Source: Azorhizobium caulinodans ORS 571 (lineage in GTDB: Bacteria; Pseudomonadota; Alphaproteobacteria; Rhizobiales; Xanthobacteraceae). From it: a stretch of DNA of 64,000 bases. Where the stretch lies: the NCBI RefSeq assembly GCF_000010525.1, contig NC_009937.1, positions 4,531,501 through 4,595,500 of the forward strand, in the 5' to 3' direction. Below the pieces are notes generated by a model, which was not told the DNA's origin, ran no database searches, and worked only from the letters and a program-made list of their open reading frames with translations. Below are positions 55,678 to 64,000 of this stretch, piece by piece. Numbering within the stretch: position 1 is the first letter of the stretch; each line of letters starts with the position of its first letter. Made by a program: the position numbers and the translations under genes.

Positions 55678-57918
55678 GTGAAATTCAGGCCGTCGGTCGA
55701 GAACATCTCCGGTCACCAGCCGCTGCTCCACCGCCTGCGCGCGTGGCTCGACGACCATGACCCGGGCGGCATCGACCGCATCCGCACCCTGCATCTCTGC
55801 CTCTCCTATGTGGTCGTGATCCTGCTCGGGCTCGCCACCTCGCGCGCCTTCGACCTCCAGCTCGACGTGATCTTTCCGATGGTGGCGGCCATGACCGCCT
55901 CGGTGCTGATCACGTTCACGCCAGCCGCCTCAATCGCCATCGAGGCGCGCACGTTTGCGCGGCTGTTCGCGGTCAACTTCAGCCTGCTCGCGCTGGTGGC
56001 GCTGATCGGGCCGGGCGACCACGAGATCAACGGGCTGATCCTGAAGCTGCTGCTGATCCCGCTGTCGTTCCTCGCCATGTACCTGCGCCGCTATGGCATG
56101 GACGGGCAGCGCCTCGGCATCTCCATCATCATCATGGCCACCGTCGCCGCCATCCTGCGGCCCACCCATACGGAGGGGCTCTGGCTGCTGCTGGCGGCGC
56201 TGGAGGGCGGCATCGTCACCGCCCTCATTCGCCTCTCGCCGTTCCGGCCCAGCGCCATGCAGGCCTATAACGACGCGGTGGTGGATGCCGTGCGCGGCGT
56301 CGGCGACTATCTGCGTCAGTTCGCAGAGGCGATCCGCAGCGGGCAGGACGTGCCCCGTCCCGCCGACACCATGCTCAACCGCCTGCGCGTGCGGGTGCGC
56401 GTCGCGCTCCTGACCGCCACGGCCGAGGACCCGGACGCCCGCGCCTGGGTGGAGGCGGTGCGCACCCATGTGTATCGCCTGCGCATCGCCACCCAACTGC
56501 TGCACGACTGCATTCCCCCCATGCGCCGACCCGATGGCCAGCCGGATGGCTGGGAGCCATCCGTCGCCTCGGTGGCGGAAGAGGTGGCCCGCCATCTGGA
56601 CCGCATCGGCGAGCAGCCGGTGGGCGGCGATGCGCGGCTCAACGCCAGCCTGTCCCGCATGCGGCAGGCGGCCATGGCGGCTGATCTGCACGTGAAGGTG
56701 CAACTCACCCTGCTGCGCGCGATCACCGCCTTCGAGCGTCTCGCCCTCCTCGTGGGCGGGCTGGAGCGCTTTCACCTCGAACGGCCGGTGCAGGAGAATG
56801 TCGCCACCTTCGTCGCGCCCCAAAGCGTGAGGGCACAGGCGCCGGTCGCACAGGCCCAAGGTGCCGGGCGGGCGATCCGCGTGGGCATCCAGGCGGTGGT
56901 CGCCACCAGCATCACCACCAGCCTCGACCTGCTCATCGGTCTCGACCACGCCTATTGGGCGACCATGACGGTCATGTTCGTGCTCGGGAACAGCCTCGGC
57001 GAGACGGTGCTGCGCGTGCGCTATCGCACCTGGGGCACGCTGCTCGGCGTCGTCATCGGCATTCTCGCCGTCTATCTCATGAGCAACGGCATCTGGTTCC
57101 TCGCCGCCATCTGCCTCGTCGGACAGATGGTCGGGCTGCTGACCATGCGCGACCGCTATGACATCGCCTCCGCCGCCACGGGCCTCTCTGTGGTGGTGGG
57201 GCTCCATCTCGTCACCGGCCTCACCGCCGAGGGCATGAGTTCGCGCATCTACGAGACAGCCATCGGCGCGGCCGTGGCGCTCGCCATCTCCTATCTGGTG
57301 CTGCCCATCTACGGCAGCGACGAGGTGCTCAATCAGGTGAAGGCGGTCGTCACCCGCTGCCGTGCGGCCTTCGCCGGATGGTGGCCGCGCGGCGAGAAGG
57401 GGGATTCGGTGAGCATCCTCGCGTGGGAAATGCGCCCGGTGATGGAGCAACTGCCCCAGCTCGATGCGGAATCCGCGCTCGGCTATCGCACGGCCGGCGA
57501 CGTGGTGAACCTCGTCTCGACCCTCGACGTGCTCACCACCTATCTCGCCCTGCTGGAAGATGCCGCCCAGCGGCTCTCGGCCCTGTCGCCGCCGGAGGAA
57601 CTGGTGAACGTGCTGGAAGCGGCGCGCTCGCGCACCCTCCAGGGCTTCGACCTGGCGCTCGGCACGGCGGCGCCCGCCGTCTCCACCACCGCGGCCCCGC
57701 AGCTCGAGGCCGCGCTCCAGGCGGCGCTGGGCAATCTCACGGACGACACGTCCCGCCGGCTGCTGCCCTTCGTGGCGGACTATCTCGCCTTCTCCGACGC
57801 CATCCTCCAGCCGCTGGGCGACCTCCAGAGCGTGCTGGACCGGCGCGTCGCCTCCCCCACGCCTTCCACCGAGGCCGAACCGGCCAAGGCGGAACGGCCG
57901 GAGACCGCGGAGAGCTGA
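55678..57918 (+). CDS. FUSC family membrane protein (aromatic acid exporter/YccS-like)
   Basis: 746 residues from GTG 55678; the open frame continues upstream to 55540 but that part is Cys/Arg-rich and overlaps the terminator. Two clusters of about five to six membrane segments (about 38-180 and about 410-545) separated by a cytoplasmic helical region of about 230 residues. FWP-like conserved segments include LDHAYWATMTVMFVLGNSLGETVLRVRYRTWGTLLGV (read in parts), typical of the FUSC fold shared by AaeB and YccS. A C-terminal helical domain ends in an acidic tail. The start is not certain. It is convergent with dcd, 6 bases apart. Confidence 0.85.
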   Translation: MKFRPSVENISGHQPLLHRLRAWLDDHDPGGIDRIRTLHLCLSYVVVILLGLATSRAFDLQLDVIFPMVAAMTASVLITFTPAASIAIEARTFARLFAVNFSLLALVALIGPGDHEINGLILKLLLIPLSFLAMYLRRYGMDGQRLGISIIIMATVAAILRPTHTEGLWLLLAALEGGIVTALIRLSPFRPSAMQAYNDAVVDAVRGVGDYLRQFAEAIRSGQDVPRPADTMLNRLRVRVRVALLTATAEDPDARAWVEAVRTHVYRLRIATQLLHDCIPPMRRPDGQPDGWEPSVASVAEEVARHLDRIGEQPVGGDARLNASLSRMRQAAMAADLHVKVQLTLLRAITAFERLALLVGGLERFHLERPVQENVATFVAPQSVRAQAPVAQAQGAGRAIRVGIQAVVATSITTSLDLLIGLDHAYWATMTVMFVLGNSLGETVLRVRYRTWGTLLGVVIGILAVYLMSNGIWFLAAICLVGQMVGLLTMRDRYDIASAATGLSVVVGLHLVTGLTAEGMSSRIYETAIGAAVALAISYLVLPIYGSDEVLNQVKAVVTRCRAAFAGWWPRGEKGDSVSILAWEMRPVMEQLPQLDAESALGYRTAGDVVNLVSTLDVLTTYLALLEDAAQRLSALSPPEELVNVLEAARSRTLQGFDLALGTAAPAVSTTAAPQLEAALQAALGNLTDDTSRRLLPFVADYLAFSDAILQPLGDLQSVLDRRVASPTPSTEAEPAKAERPETAES

Positions 57919-57924
57919 GCCGCC

Positions 57925-59049
57925 TCAGGCGAAGGGGCGGAAGTGCTTGGAGAGCTTCAGGCCCTGCCCCTGATAATTGGAACCGAGCGCCTCGCCATAA
58001 AGATGGTCCGGCCGCGCCGCCATGCGCTCATAGACCAACCGGCCCACGGTCTGGCCATGTTCAAGGATGAAGGGCACCTCGCGCGAGCGCACTTCCAGCA
58101 CCGCCCGCGCGCCGCTGCCGCCCGCGGCCGGATGGCCGAAGCCGGGATCGAAGAAGCCCGCGTAATGCACACGGAACTCGCCCACGAGCGGATCGAAGGG
58201 CACCATCTCCGCCGCGTGCTCGGGCGGCACCTGCACCGCTTCGCGGGAGGCGAGGATGTAGAAGGCGTCCGGATCAAGCACGAGCGAGGAATGGCCGCGC
58301 GCGCGGATGGGCTCCCAGAAGTCCTCCACGTCGAGCGCGGCGCGCTTGTCCACGTCCACGACGCCGGTGTGCTTCTTGGCCCGGAAGCCGAGGATGCCGT
58401 TCCACGCAGCGCCGGCGAGATCGACACCCAGCGCGATGCCGCCCCCGGCGACGTCGGGCGCGTCGGAATCGACGAGCCGCTGTTCCTGCTGGAGGTTCAG
58501 CAGTTCAAGATCGGAGAGCCGGGCCACGCCGCGCCGGAAGCGCACCTGAGAGAGGCGCGACCCGGTGCGCACGAGGATGGGGAAGGTGCGCGGCGCGATT
58601 TCCAGATACAGCGGGCCGGCATAGCCCATGGGAATGGCATCGAAGGCCCGTGCCCCATCCGCGATGACGCGGGTGAAGACATCAAGCCGGCCGGTGGAGC
58701 TTTTCGGATTGGTGGACGCCGCCACGTCGATGGGCAAGCGGAGCCGTTCGAAAAGAGGAACGAGATAGACGCCCCCCGTCTCCAGCACCGCACCGTCCGA
58801 AAGGTCGAGCTTGTGCAGCACAAGCTCCGACAGGCGGTCCTTCACCGTATTGCCGGCGCCGGGCAGGAAGCTGGCGCGGATGCGCCAGGCGGTGCGACCG
58901 AGACGCAGGTCCAGGCTCGCCGGCTGGATCTGGTCGTCATCGAGCGCGCGCCGCGTGGAGATGCCGCCGCTTTCCACAAGCGCCGCAATGGCCTGCGCCG
59001 GGAGAATGCCTGCTTTATACTGTTCGCCCACGCGCGGCTCCGCTTCCAT
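57925..59049 (-). CDS. dcd: 2'-deoxycytidine 5'-triphosphate deaminase, two-domain form
   Basis: 374 residues, about twice the length of the E. coli enzyme. Two dUTPase-like folds in tandem: IQPASLDLRLG at about 43-53 in the first, FRVHYAGFFDPGFGH, G-A-R-A-V-L-E-V-R-S and EVPFILEHGQTVGRLVYERM in the second. This double-length family is usual in Rhizobiales. It deaminates dCTP to dUTP for thymidylate synthesis. The leader shares the 189-base gap with the divergent metZ riboswitch. Confidence 0.9.
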   Translation of the reverse strand: MEAEPRVGEQYKAGILPAQAIAALVESGGISTRRALDDDQIQPASLDLRLGRTAWRIRASFLPGAGNTVKDRLSELVLHKLDLSDGAVLETGGVYLVPLFERLRLPIDVAASTNPKSSTGRLDVFTRVIADGARAFDAIPMGYAGPLYLEIAPRTFPILVRTGSRLSQVRFRRGVARLSDLELLNLQQEQRLVDSDAPDVAGGGIALGVDLAGAAWNGILGFRAKKHTGVVDVDKRAALDVEDFWEPIRARGHSSLVLDPDAFYILASREAVQVPPEHAAEMVPFDPLVGEFRVHYAGFFDPGFGHPAAGGSGARAVLEVRSREVPFILEHGQTVGRLVYERMAARPDHLYGEALGSNYQGQGLKLSKHFRPFA

Positions 59050-59112
59050 CTATCGTTCGTTTTAACGGACGCTCGGCTTGACGCCAAGCGGCCCACGGCG
59101 TTAACTGCCCCG

Positions 59113-59176
59113 GCTCGTGGAGAATTTGAGCCGGCCGGCTTGCTGCCACGTTAAACAGATCGCTAAAAGGCCGGGG
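59113..59176 (+). ncRNA. SAM-II riboswitch (metA/metZ class)
   Basis: The sequence matches the alphaproteobacterial SAM-II aptamer: P1 pairs CGTGG (59116-59120) with CCACG (59146-59150), the loop carries GCCGGCCGGCTTGC, and the 3' part reads GTTAAACAGATCGCTAAAAG, the hallmark of the class. It ends 62 bases before the metZ start. Binding of S-adenosylmethionine folds a pseudoknot and lowers expression in known cases. Confidence 0.92.
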
Positions 59177-59220
59177 ACGTGGCAGGCGCGCATCGTGCCT
59201 GCATCCACGGGTCCCGGCCT
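59168..59220 (+). promoter_or_regulatory. Candidate expression-platform hairpin of the SAM-II riboswitch
   Basis: AGGCCGGGGACGTGG (59168-59182) can pair with CCACGGGTCCCGGCCT (59205-59220), with a small bulge and an inner GCAGGC/GCCTGC stem. The left arm shares GGCCGG with the 3' strand of the aptamer, so pseudoknot and hairpin should exclude each other. No T run follows, so the effect is not a standard terminator. Confidence 0.5.
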
Positions 59221-59238
59221 CACTTGAAGGCTTGAACC

Positions 59239-60441
59239 GTGGCATCGAAGTTCGTCCCCCCGGATCCGTCAACCCTGCATCCCGAAACCCTGCTCGTGCA
59301 CGGCGGCACCACCCGCTCGCCCTATGGCGAGACGTCGGAGGCGCTCTACCTGACGCAGGGCTTCGTCTATGACAATGCCGAAGCCTGCGAGGCCCGCTTC
59401 AAGGGCGAGGACCCCGGCTTCGTTTATTCCCGTTACGGCAATCCCACCACCGCCATGTTCGAGGAGCGCATGGCGCTGCTCGACGGCGCCGAGGCCGCCC
59501 GCGCCACCGCTTCCGGCATGGCGGCGGTGAACGCCTCCCTGCTCTGCCAGCTCAAGGCCGGCGATCATGTGGTGGCCGCCCGCGCTTTGTTCGGCTCCTG
59601 CCGCTGGATCCTGGAAGACTTCCTGCCCCGCTACGGCGTCGAGACGACGCTGGTGAACGGCACGGACCTTGACGCCTGGAAGGCGGCGGCGCGGCCCAAC
59701 ACCAAGATCTTCTTCCTCGAAAGCCCCACCAACCCGACGCTCGAAATCATCGACGTGAAGGCGGTGGCGGACATCGCCCACGCCCAGGGCGCGCTGCTCA
59801 TCGTGGACAATGTGTTCGCGACCCCCCTGCTCCAGAAGCCGTTCGAGCTGGGCGCGGACGTGGTGGTCTATTCGGCCACCAAGCATATCGACGGACAGGG
59901 CCGCTGCCTCGGCGGCGTGGTGCTCTCCTCGCAGCAGTTCGTCACCGACCACCTCCAGACCTTCCTGCGGCAGACCGGCCCCTCCATCTCGCCCTTCAAT
60001 GCCTGGGTGCTGCTGAAGGGCCTGGAGACGCTGGGCCTGCGCGTGGAGCGCGCCCAGTCCTCCGCCGCGACGCTGGCGGATGCGCTGGCCGCCGAGCCGA
60101 AGGTGGAGAAGGTGCTCTATCCCTTCCGCGCCGACCATCCGCAGGCAGCCCTCGCCCGCCGGCAGATGACCGGCGGCGGCACGCTCGTCACCTTCGTGGT
60201 GGGCGGCGGCAAGGAGGGTGCCTTCCGCTTCGCCAATGCGCTGAAGGTGATCCGCATCTCCAACAATCTGGGCGACTCCAAGAGCCTGCTCACCCATCCG
60301 GCCACCACCACCCACCAGCGCTTCACCCCCGAGGCGCGGGCGGAAATGGGCATTTCGGACGGCCTCGTGCGCCTCTCCGTGGGCCTTGAGCATCCGGACG
60401 ATCTCGTCTCGGATATCGTGCAGGCGCTGAAAGCCGTCTGA
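59239..60441 (+). CDS. metZ: O-succinylhomoserine sulfhydrylase
   Basis: 400 residues, GTG start. PLP enzyme of the Cys/Met metabolism family making homocysteine from O-succinylhomoserine and sulfide. Seen: LHPETLLVHGG, YSRYGNPT, SGMAAVNASLLC, VDNVFATPLLQKP, the PLP Lys in YSATKHIDGQGR near residue 215, and NLGDSKSLLTHPATTTHQ. The SAM-II riboswitch upstream fits feedback by S-adenosylmethionine. Confidence 0.95.
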   Translation: MASKFVPPDPSTLHPETLLVHGGTTRSPYGETSEALYLTQGFVYDNAEACEARFKGEDPGFVYSRYGNPTTAMFEERMALLDGAEAARATASGMAAVNASLLCQLKAGDHVVAARALFGSCRWILEDFLPRYGVETTLVNGTDLDAWKAAARPNTKIFFLESPTNPTLEIIDVKAVADIAHAQGALLIVDNVFATPLLQKPFELGADVVVYSATKHIDGQGRCLGGVVLSSQQFVTDHLQTFLRQTGPSISPFNAWVLLKGLETLGLRVERAQSSAATLADALAAEPKVEKVLYPFRADHPQAALARRQMTGGGTLVTFVVGGGKEGAFRFANALKVIRISNNLGDSKSLLTHPATTTHQRFTPEARAEMGISDGLVRLSVGLEHPDDLVSDIVQALKAV

Positions 60442-60450
60442 GGCGCATTG

Positions 60451-60472
60451 GGGCAGGGCCCTGACCCTGCCC
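60451..60472 (+). terminator. Hairpin after metZ, possible terminator
   Basis: GGGCAGGG/CCCTGCCC stem with a 6-base loop, 9 bases past the metZ stop. Only a weak T content follows (ACTTCGTCT). Confidence 0.45.
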
Positions 60473-60560
60473 ACTTCGTCTGACGCTGGGAGAATCTGGA
60501 CAGCCCGCCGCCGCCCGCTACCTTTGCCGCAAGCCCGGATCAACGGGCAGGAGGCGAGGG

Positions 60561-61046
60561 ATGGAACGGCTGGCGGGCATGACCTCCGCGGGCATCGGCG
60601 CGGCACTTGCGGGCGGGCGCTCGCTCATCCTGCCCATCGCCCTCCTGCTCTTCCTGCAATGGCCCTTGCGCGAGGTGGTGCACGCCTATTCGCGGGAGGC
60701 CAATGACCTCGGCCAGTGGCTTTTCGCCCTCTATGTGGCGGTCGCCGTCACCGCCGCGACGCGGGCGAGAGCGCACCTTGCCAGCGACATCTTCGCCCAT
60801 CGCTACGGCCCCGTCACCCGCGCGCGGCTCGCCCGCATCGGCGCGGCTGTCGGCCTGCTGCCCTGGTCCCTCTGGCTGCTGGGCGCGGGATGGGACATGG
60901 CGTGGCACTCGACCCTCAGTCTCGAAGCCTTTCCCGAGACCTATAATCCCGGCTTCTTCCTCGTGAAGCTCGCCATGTGGCTGCTGGGGCTGCTGGCCTT
61001 CGGGCAGGCGCTCCTCGACATCGCGCGCCCGGAGCGGGCGGCATGA
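60561..61046 (+). CDS. TRAP transporter small permease (DctQ-like)
   Basis: 161 residues, four membrane segments. Family segment FALYVAVAVTAATRARAHLASDIF (in parts) in the middle marks the DctQ fold. AGGAGG lies ahead of the ATG. The stop overlaps the large permease gene by 4 bases. No substrate-binding protein gene is present in the window. Confidence 0.85.
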   Translation: MERLAGMTSAGIGAALAGGRSLILPIALLLFLQWPLREVVHAYSREANDLGQWLFALYVAVAVTAATRARAHLASDIFAHRYGPVTRARLARIGAAVGLLPWSLWLLGAGWDMAWHSTLSLEAFPETYNPGFFLVKLAMWLLGLLAFGQALLDIARPERAA

Positions 61047-62485
61047 GCGCCTTCGGCCTCGTCCTCCTCCTGATGATCGGCGTGGGCAGCGTCTTCACCG
61101 GGCTGCCCAATGTGGTGGTGCTGCTCGCCACCGCCGTCTTTGGCGTTCTGGTGGGCCTCTTCACCGGCGTCATCACGCCGAACCTCTTGCCCGCACTGCC
61201 GACCCGCATCATCGACCTGATGAGCAGCGACCTGTTGCAGGCTCTGCCTTTGTTCGTCTTCCTCGGCACGCTGCTCAACCGCCTGCCCGTCGCCTCCGCC
61301 CTCTTCCGCACCGGGCTCGCCCTGCTGCCGCGCTCGCCCGCCAGCGCGCCGGTGACGGGCATCGGCATCGGGGTGCTGCTGGGGCCGATGAACGGGTCGG
61401 TCGGCGCCTCCGCCATGGCGCTCACCCGCACCATCGCGCCAGGCATGGCCGCCAACCGCGTGCCGCTCGCCACCATTCAGGCGGTGACGGCGGTGGCGGC
61501 GACCCTGGGCGTCGTGGTGCCGCCTTCGCTCGTGCTGATCCTGCTCGGCGATGCCATGCTGAACGCCCACACGGTGGCGCTCAACGCCTCGGGCCGGATC
61601 GCGCAGGTGGTGAATACGCAGGATGTGTTTCAGGGCGCGCTGCTGCCCGCCGGCCTCTTCGTGGCCGGCAGCATCCTCGTCACCGTGCTGACCCAGCGCC
61701 GTCAGAGTGCGGCGCCGGCCGAACGCCCGCCGCTGAGCCTGCCGGATGCGCTCATCACGCTGCTGGCTCTGCCCTTCGTGGGCGGCCTCCTGGTCAGCGT
61801 GGCGCTCGGCTATGTCTATCCGGTGGAGGCAGCGGCCTGCGGCGCGGTGGTGCTCTTCCTCGCCGGCCTCCTGTCTGGCCACGTCTCGCGGGCGACCATC
61901 GGGCCGCTGCTCGACGAGACGCTGCGCATGACGGGCGCCCTCTTCGCCTTGCTCGCGGCGGCGACGACGCTGACCCTCGTCTTCCGTCTGTTCGGCACCG
62001 ACAAGCTCGTCGCCGCCGCCATCCAGTCCGTCCCCGGAGGACCCGCGGCAGCCACGGTCGCGGCACTGCTGGTGGTGGCCGCCTCGGCACTCGTGCTCGA
62101 TGCCTTCGAGATCATCTTCGTCATCGTGCCGCTGATCGCCCCGCCTTTGCTGGTGCGGGCGGACGACGCGGCCTGGGTGGCGGTGCTCATCCTGCTCACC
62201 TTGCAGATGAGCTTCCTCCTGCCGCCGCTCGGCTATGCGCTGGTGGTGACGCGGGACCGGCTGAAGGGCGATGCCCCCATGTCCGCCATGCTGCGCGCTC
62301 TTGCCCCATATCTCGGCGTGCTGACACTGGTGCTGGGCGCCGTCTTCCTCGTGCCCGCGCTCGCACACCCAAGGCTGCTGCTGGCCGGCCCGCCCGTCGC
62401 CCCGGTTCCCGCCGGCACCGGAGAGCGGAAGCTGGAGGACATGGTGCCCCTGCCGCCGGAACCCGCCGCTCCGGCCTTGAACTGA
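61043..62485 (+). CDS. TRAP transporter large permease (DctM-like)
   Basis: 480 residues from ATG 61043, about twelve membrane segments. Seen: LPLFVFLGTLLNRLPVASALF near the N-terminus, GPMNGSVGASAMALTRTIAP in the conserved cavity region, VVPPSLVLILLGDAM, and C-terminal LDAFEIIFVIVPLIAPPLL. The last 35 residues are Pro-rich. It imports an organic acid-type solute with a periplasmic binding protein that must be encoded elsewhere. Confidence 0.9.
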   Translation: MSAFGLVLLLMIGVGSVFTGLPNVVVLLATAVFGVLVGLFTGVITPNLLPALPTRIIDLMSSDLLQALPLFVFLGTLLNRLPVASALFRTGLALLPRSPASAPVTGIGIGVLLGPMNGSVGASAMALTRTIAPGMAANRVPLATIQAVTAVAATLGVVVPPSLVLILLGDAMLNAHTVALNASGRIAQVVNTQDVFQGALLPAGLFVAGSILVTVLTQRRQSAAPAERPPLSLPDALITLLALPFVGGLLVSVALGYVYPVEAAACGAVVLFLAGLLSGHVSRATIGPLLDETLRMTGALFALLAAATTLTLVFRLFGTDKLVAAAIQSVPGGPAAATVAALLVVAASALVLDAFEIIFVIVPLIAPPLLVRADDAAWVAVLILLTLQMSFLLPPLGYALVVTRDRLKGDAPMSAMLRALAPYLGVLTLVLGAVFLVPALAHPRLLLAGPPVAPVPAGTGERKLEDMVPLPPEPAAPALN

Positions 62486-62556
62486 GGGGCGGGACCGCCC
62501 ATCCTGACCGCGCAGCCGGCAGAGGTGCGCCGTGCGAAGGGGGAGGACGCGCGATC

Positions 62557-62949
62557 ATGTACCGCGCCACGACGCGCAAGATCCAGGTGACAGCCACGCC
62601 CCGCTATGTGGCGGAACGGTCGGAGCCGGATCAGGGCCGCCATTTCTGGGCCTATACGATCGAGGTGGTGAACCTCGGCAAGGTCAGCGTGCAGCTCAAG
62701 TCCCGGCATTGGGTCATCACCGATGCCCACGGCCATGTGGAAGAGGTGCATGGCGCGGGCGTCGTGGGCGAAGAGCCGGTGCTGCCGCCGGGCGGGCGCT
62801 TCGAATATACAAGCGGCGTGCCCCTCTCGACCCCCACCGGCATCATGTCGGGCCATTACGACATGCTCGCCGAGACGGGCGAGACCTTCTCGGTGGAGGT
62901 GCCGGCCTTCTCGCTGGACGTGCCCCACATGGCCCGCATCCTGAACTGA
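62557..62949 (+). CDS. apaG: ApaG domain protein
   Basis: 130 residues, a single fibronectin-III-like ApaG domain. Seen: FWAYTIEVVNLGKVSVQLKSRHWVITDAHG (in parts), VVGEEPVLPPGGRFEYTSG and the glycine-rich GIMSGHYDM. Named for cobalt/magnesium effects in enterobacteria; the exact role is unsettled. GGGGGAGGA lies ahead of the ATG. From memory, apaG is often next to metZ in Rhizobiales; here the TRAP pair separates them. Confidence 0.93.
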   Translation: MYRATTRKIQVTATPRYVAERSEPDQGRHFWAYTIEVVNLGKVSVQLKSRHWVITDAHGHVEEVHGAGVVGEEPVLPPGGRFEYTSGVPLSTPTGIMSGHYDMLAETGETFSVEVPAFSLDVPHMARILN

Positions 62950-62962
62950 CGACCTTATCGCC

Positions 62963-64000
62963 ATGAGCCTTGCCAATGCCGCGCGGGTGCAGAGGGGCTC
63001 CACCCCGGCGCTCGACCTGCGGCCGCTTGCCGCCACCATCGGCACGCTGCTCGCCATCCTCGGCGCCAGCATGGTGCTGCCCGCCCTCGCCGATCTCAGG
63101 GCCGGCGTCGCGGGGGAGAGCGCCTTCGTGGGCTCCGCCGCCGTCACCATTTTCGTCGGCGTGCTGATGATCGTGTCGGGCCGCTCCGCCGGGCCCATGC
63201 GGCTCGATCTGCGGCAGGCCTTCCTGCTGACCACCTCGGTCTGGGTGGTGCTTGCCCTGTTCGCGGCCCTGCCGCTCGCCTGGGGTCCGAGCGGCCTCTC
63301 CCCGGTGAAGGCGCTGTTCGAGAGCATGTCCGGCCTCACCACCACGGGCGCCAGCGTCATGAGCGGGCTCGATGCCATGGCGCCGGGCGTGCTCTTGTGG
63401 CGGAACATGCTGCACTGGTTCGGCGGCATCGGCATCGTGGTCATCGCCATCGCCGTGCTGCCGGCGCTGAGCATCGGCGGCATGCAGCTCTTCCGCACCG
63501 AGTCCTCCGACCGCTCGGAGAAATTCCTGCCGCGCGCCGGCTCCGTCGCCAAAGGGCTGCTCGCCGCCTATGGGGTGCTGACCCTGCTGTGCGCCATCGG
63601 CTACGGGCTCGCCGGCATGCGCCCCTTCGATGCCGTGACGCTCGCCATGTCGACGGTGTCGAGCGGCGGCTTCGCCAATTCGGATTCCTCGCTGGCCGTC
63701 TTCGCCAATCCGGCGGTGGACTATGTGGCCATCGTCTTCATGCTAGCGGCGGCCCTGCCCTTCCCGCTCTATGTGCGGGCCTTCTCGGGCGACGTGCGCA
63801 AGCTGTTCCGCAATCCGGAAGTGCGTCTGTTTCTGGGGCTCGTCGCCGTCTTCACGGTGGCGTCCTTCCTGCAGCAGACCTTTCAGGGCATCGCCAGCGG
63901 CGAGCCGGCACTGCGCGGGGCGCTGTTCACGGTGGCCTCGCTCATGTCCACCACCGGCTTCATGGCCGTGGACTATACGAACTGGGGCCCGCTGTCGGAC
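62963..64000 (+). CDS. trkH: TrkH-type potassium uptake protein (cut by window edge)
   Basis: 346 codons present, frame open at the right edge. Membrane protein of the SKT superfamily. Pore-loop filters visible: SGLTTTGASV for the first repeat and MSTVSSGGFANSDSSL for the second; a third, MSTTGFMAVDY, ends the window. RNMLHWFGGIGIVVIAIAVLP is the conserved segment after the first pore. Conducts potassium with a TrkA-like regulatory partner encoded elsewhere. ATG at 62963, 13 bases after apaG. Confidence 0.92.
   Translation, partial: MSLANAARVQRGSTPALDLRPLAATIGTLLAILGASMVLPALADLRAGVAGESAFVGSAAVTIFVGVLMIVSGRSAGPMRLDLRQAFLLTTSVWVVLALFAALPLAWGPSGLSPVKALFESMSGLTTTGASVMSGLDAMAPGVLLWRNMLHWFGGIGIVVIAIAVLPALSIGGMQLFRTESSDRSEKFLPRAGSVAKGLLAAYGVLTLLCAIGYGLAGMRPFDAVTLAMSTVSSGGFANSDSSLAVFANPAVDYVAIVFMLAAALPFPLYVRAFSGDVRKLFRNPEVRLFLGLVAVFTVASFLQQTFQGIASGEPALRGALFTVASLMSTTGFMAVDYTNWGPLSD

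Overview
The window looks like an ordinary chromosomal stretch of a high-GC alphaproteobacterium of the order Rhizobiales, most likely near Xanthobacter/Azorhizobium. This placement is an inference. It rests on the gene order (uvrC-pgsA-moaD-moaE; ubiK/lgt-MidA-like-pgeF; mdh-sucCD-sucA-sucB-lpd), a SAM-II riboswitch before metZ, a CtrA-type box, and Rhizobiales-style intergenic palindromes. Coding density is high and many genes overlap by 4 bases. I saw no tRNA, rRNA, IS element, prophage or CRISPR array.

Layout. 1-9.1 kb: a membrane-bound class III cyclase-like sensor cut by the left edge, with degenerate metal sites; the DNA-repair, phospholipid and molybdopterin operon uvrC-pgsA-moaD-moaE; and two tandem paralogous diguanylate cyclases. 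9.2-13.4 kb: ilvE, divergent from a MarR / OmpR-type regulator / histidine kinase / GNAT operon. 13.5-20 kb: a palindromic repeat, then housekeeping genes (csaA-like, TetR, proC, YbjN, ubiK, lgt, MidA-like, pgeF). 20.0-33.4 kb: an accessory locus (below). 33.5-42.9 kb: lipoprotein, prs, PAP2 phosphatase, YaiI, MAPEG, PadR with two operators, XerC-like recombinase, O-acyltransferase and small genes. 43-53.4 kb: the 2-oxoglutarate dehydrogenase / succinyl-CoA synthetase / malate dehydrogenase cluster on the minus strand. 53.5-64 kb: zapE, a small exported protein, a FUSC efflux-like protein, a two-domain dCTP deaminase, riboswitch-controlled metZ, TRAP permeases, apaG and trkH, the last cut by the right edge.

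The most interesting region is 20.0-33.4 kb. An OmpR-type two-component pair is followed by three collinear gene blocks: (i) a FemAB/BioF2-like acyl- or aminoacyltransferase coupled to a cyclic-peptide-type ABC exporter; (ii) a HAD phosphatase, a class III aminotransferase, an arginase-fold metalloenzyme and an alpha/beta hydrolase; (iii) a complete DevBCA/MacAB-like plus TolC-like tripartite exporter. Each block is preceded by the same 17-bp, 11-bp-period direct repeat, CGTAATGT-nnn-CGTAAT or a near match, at 22084, 25120 and 29033. That is the geometry expected for an OmpR/PhoB-type regulator. I read the locus as one regulon that makes and exports an unidentified amino-containing metabolite or lipid, placed between pgeF and the lipoprotein-prs block. 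The product is unknown and this reading is inference.
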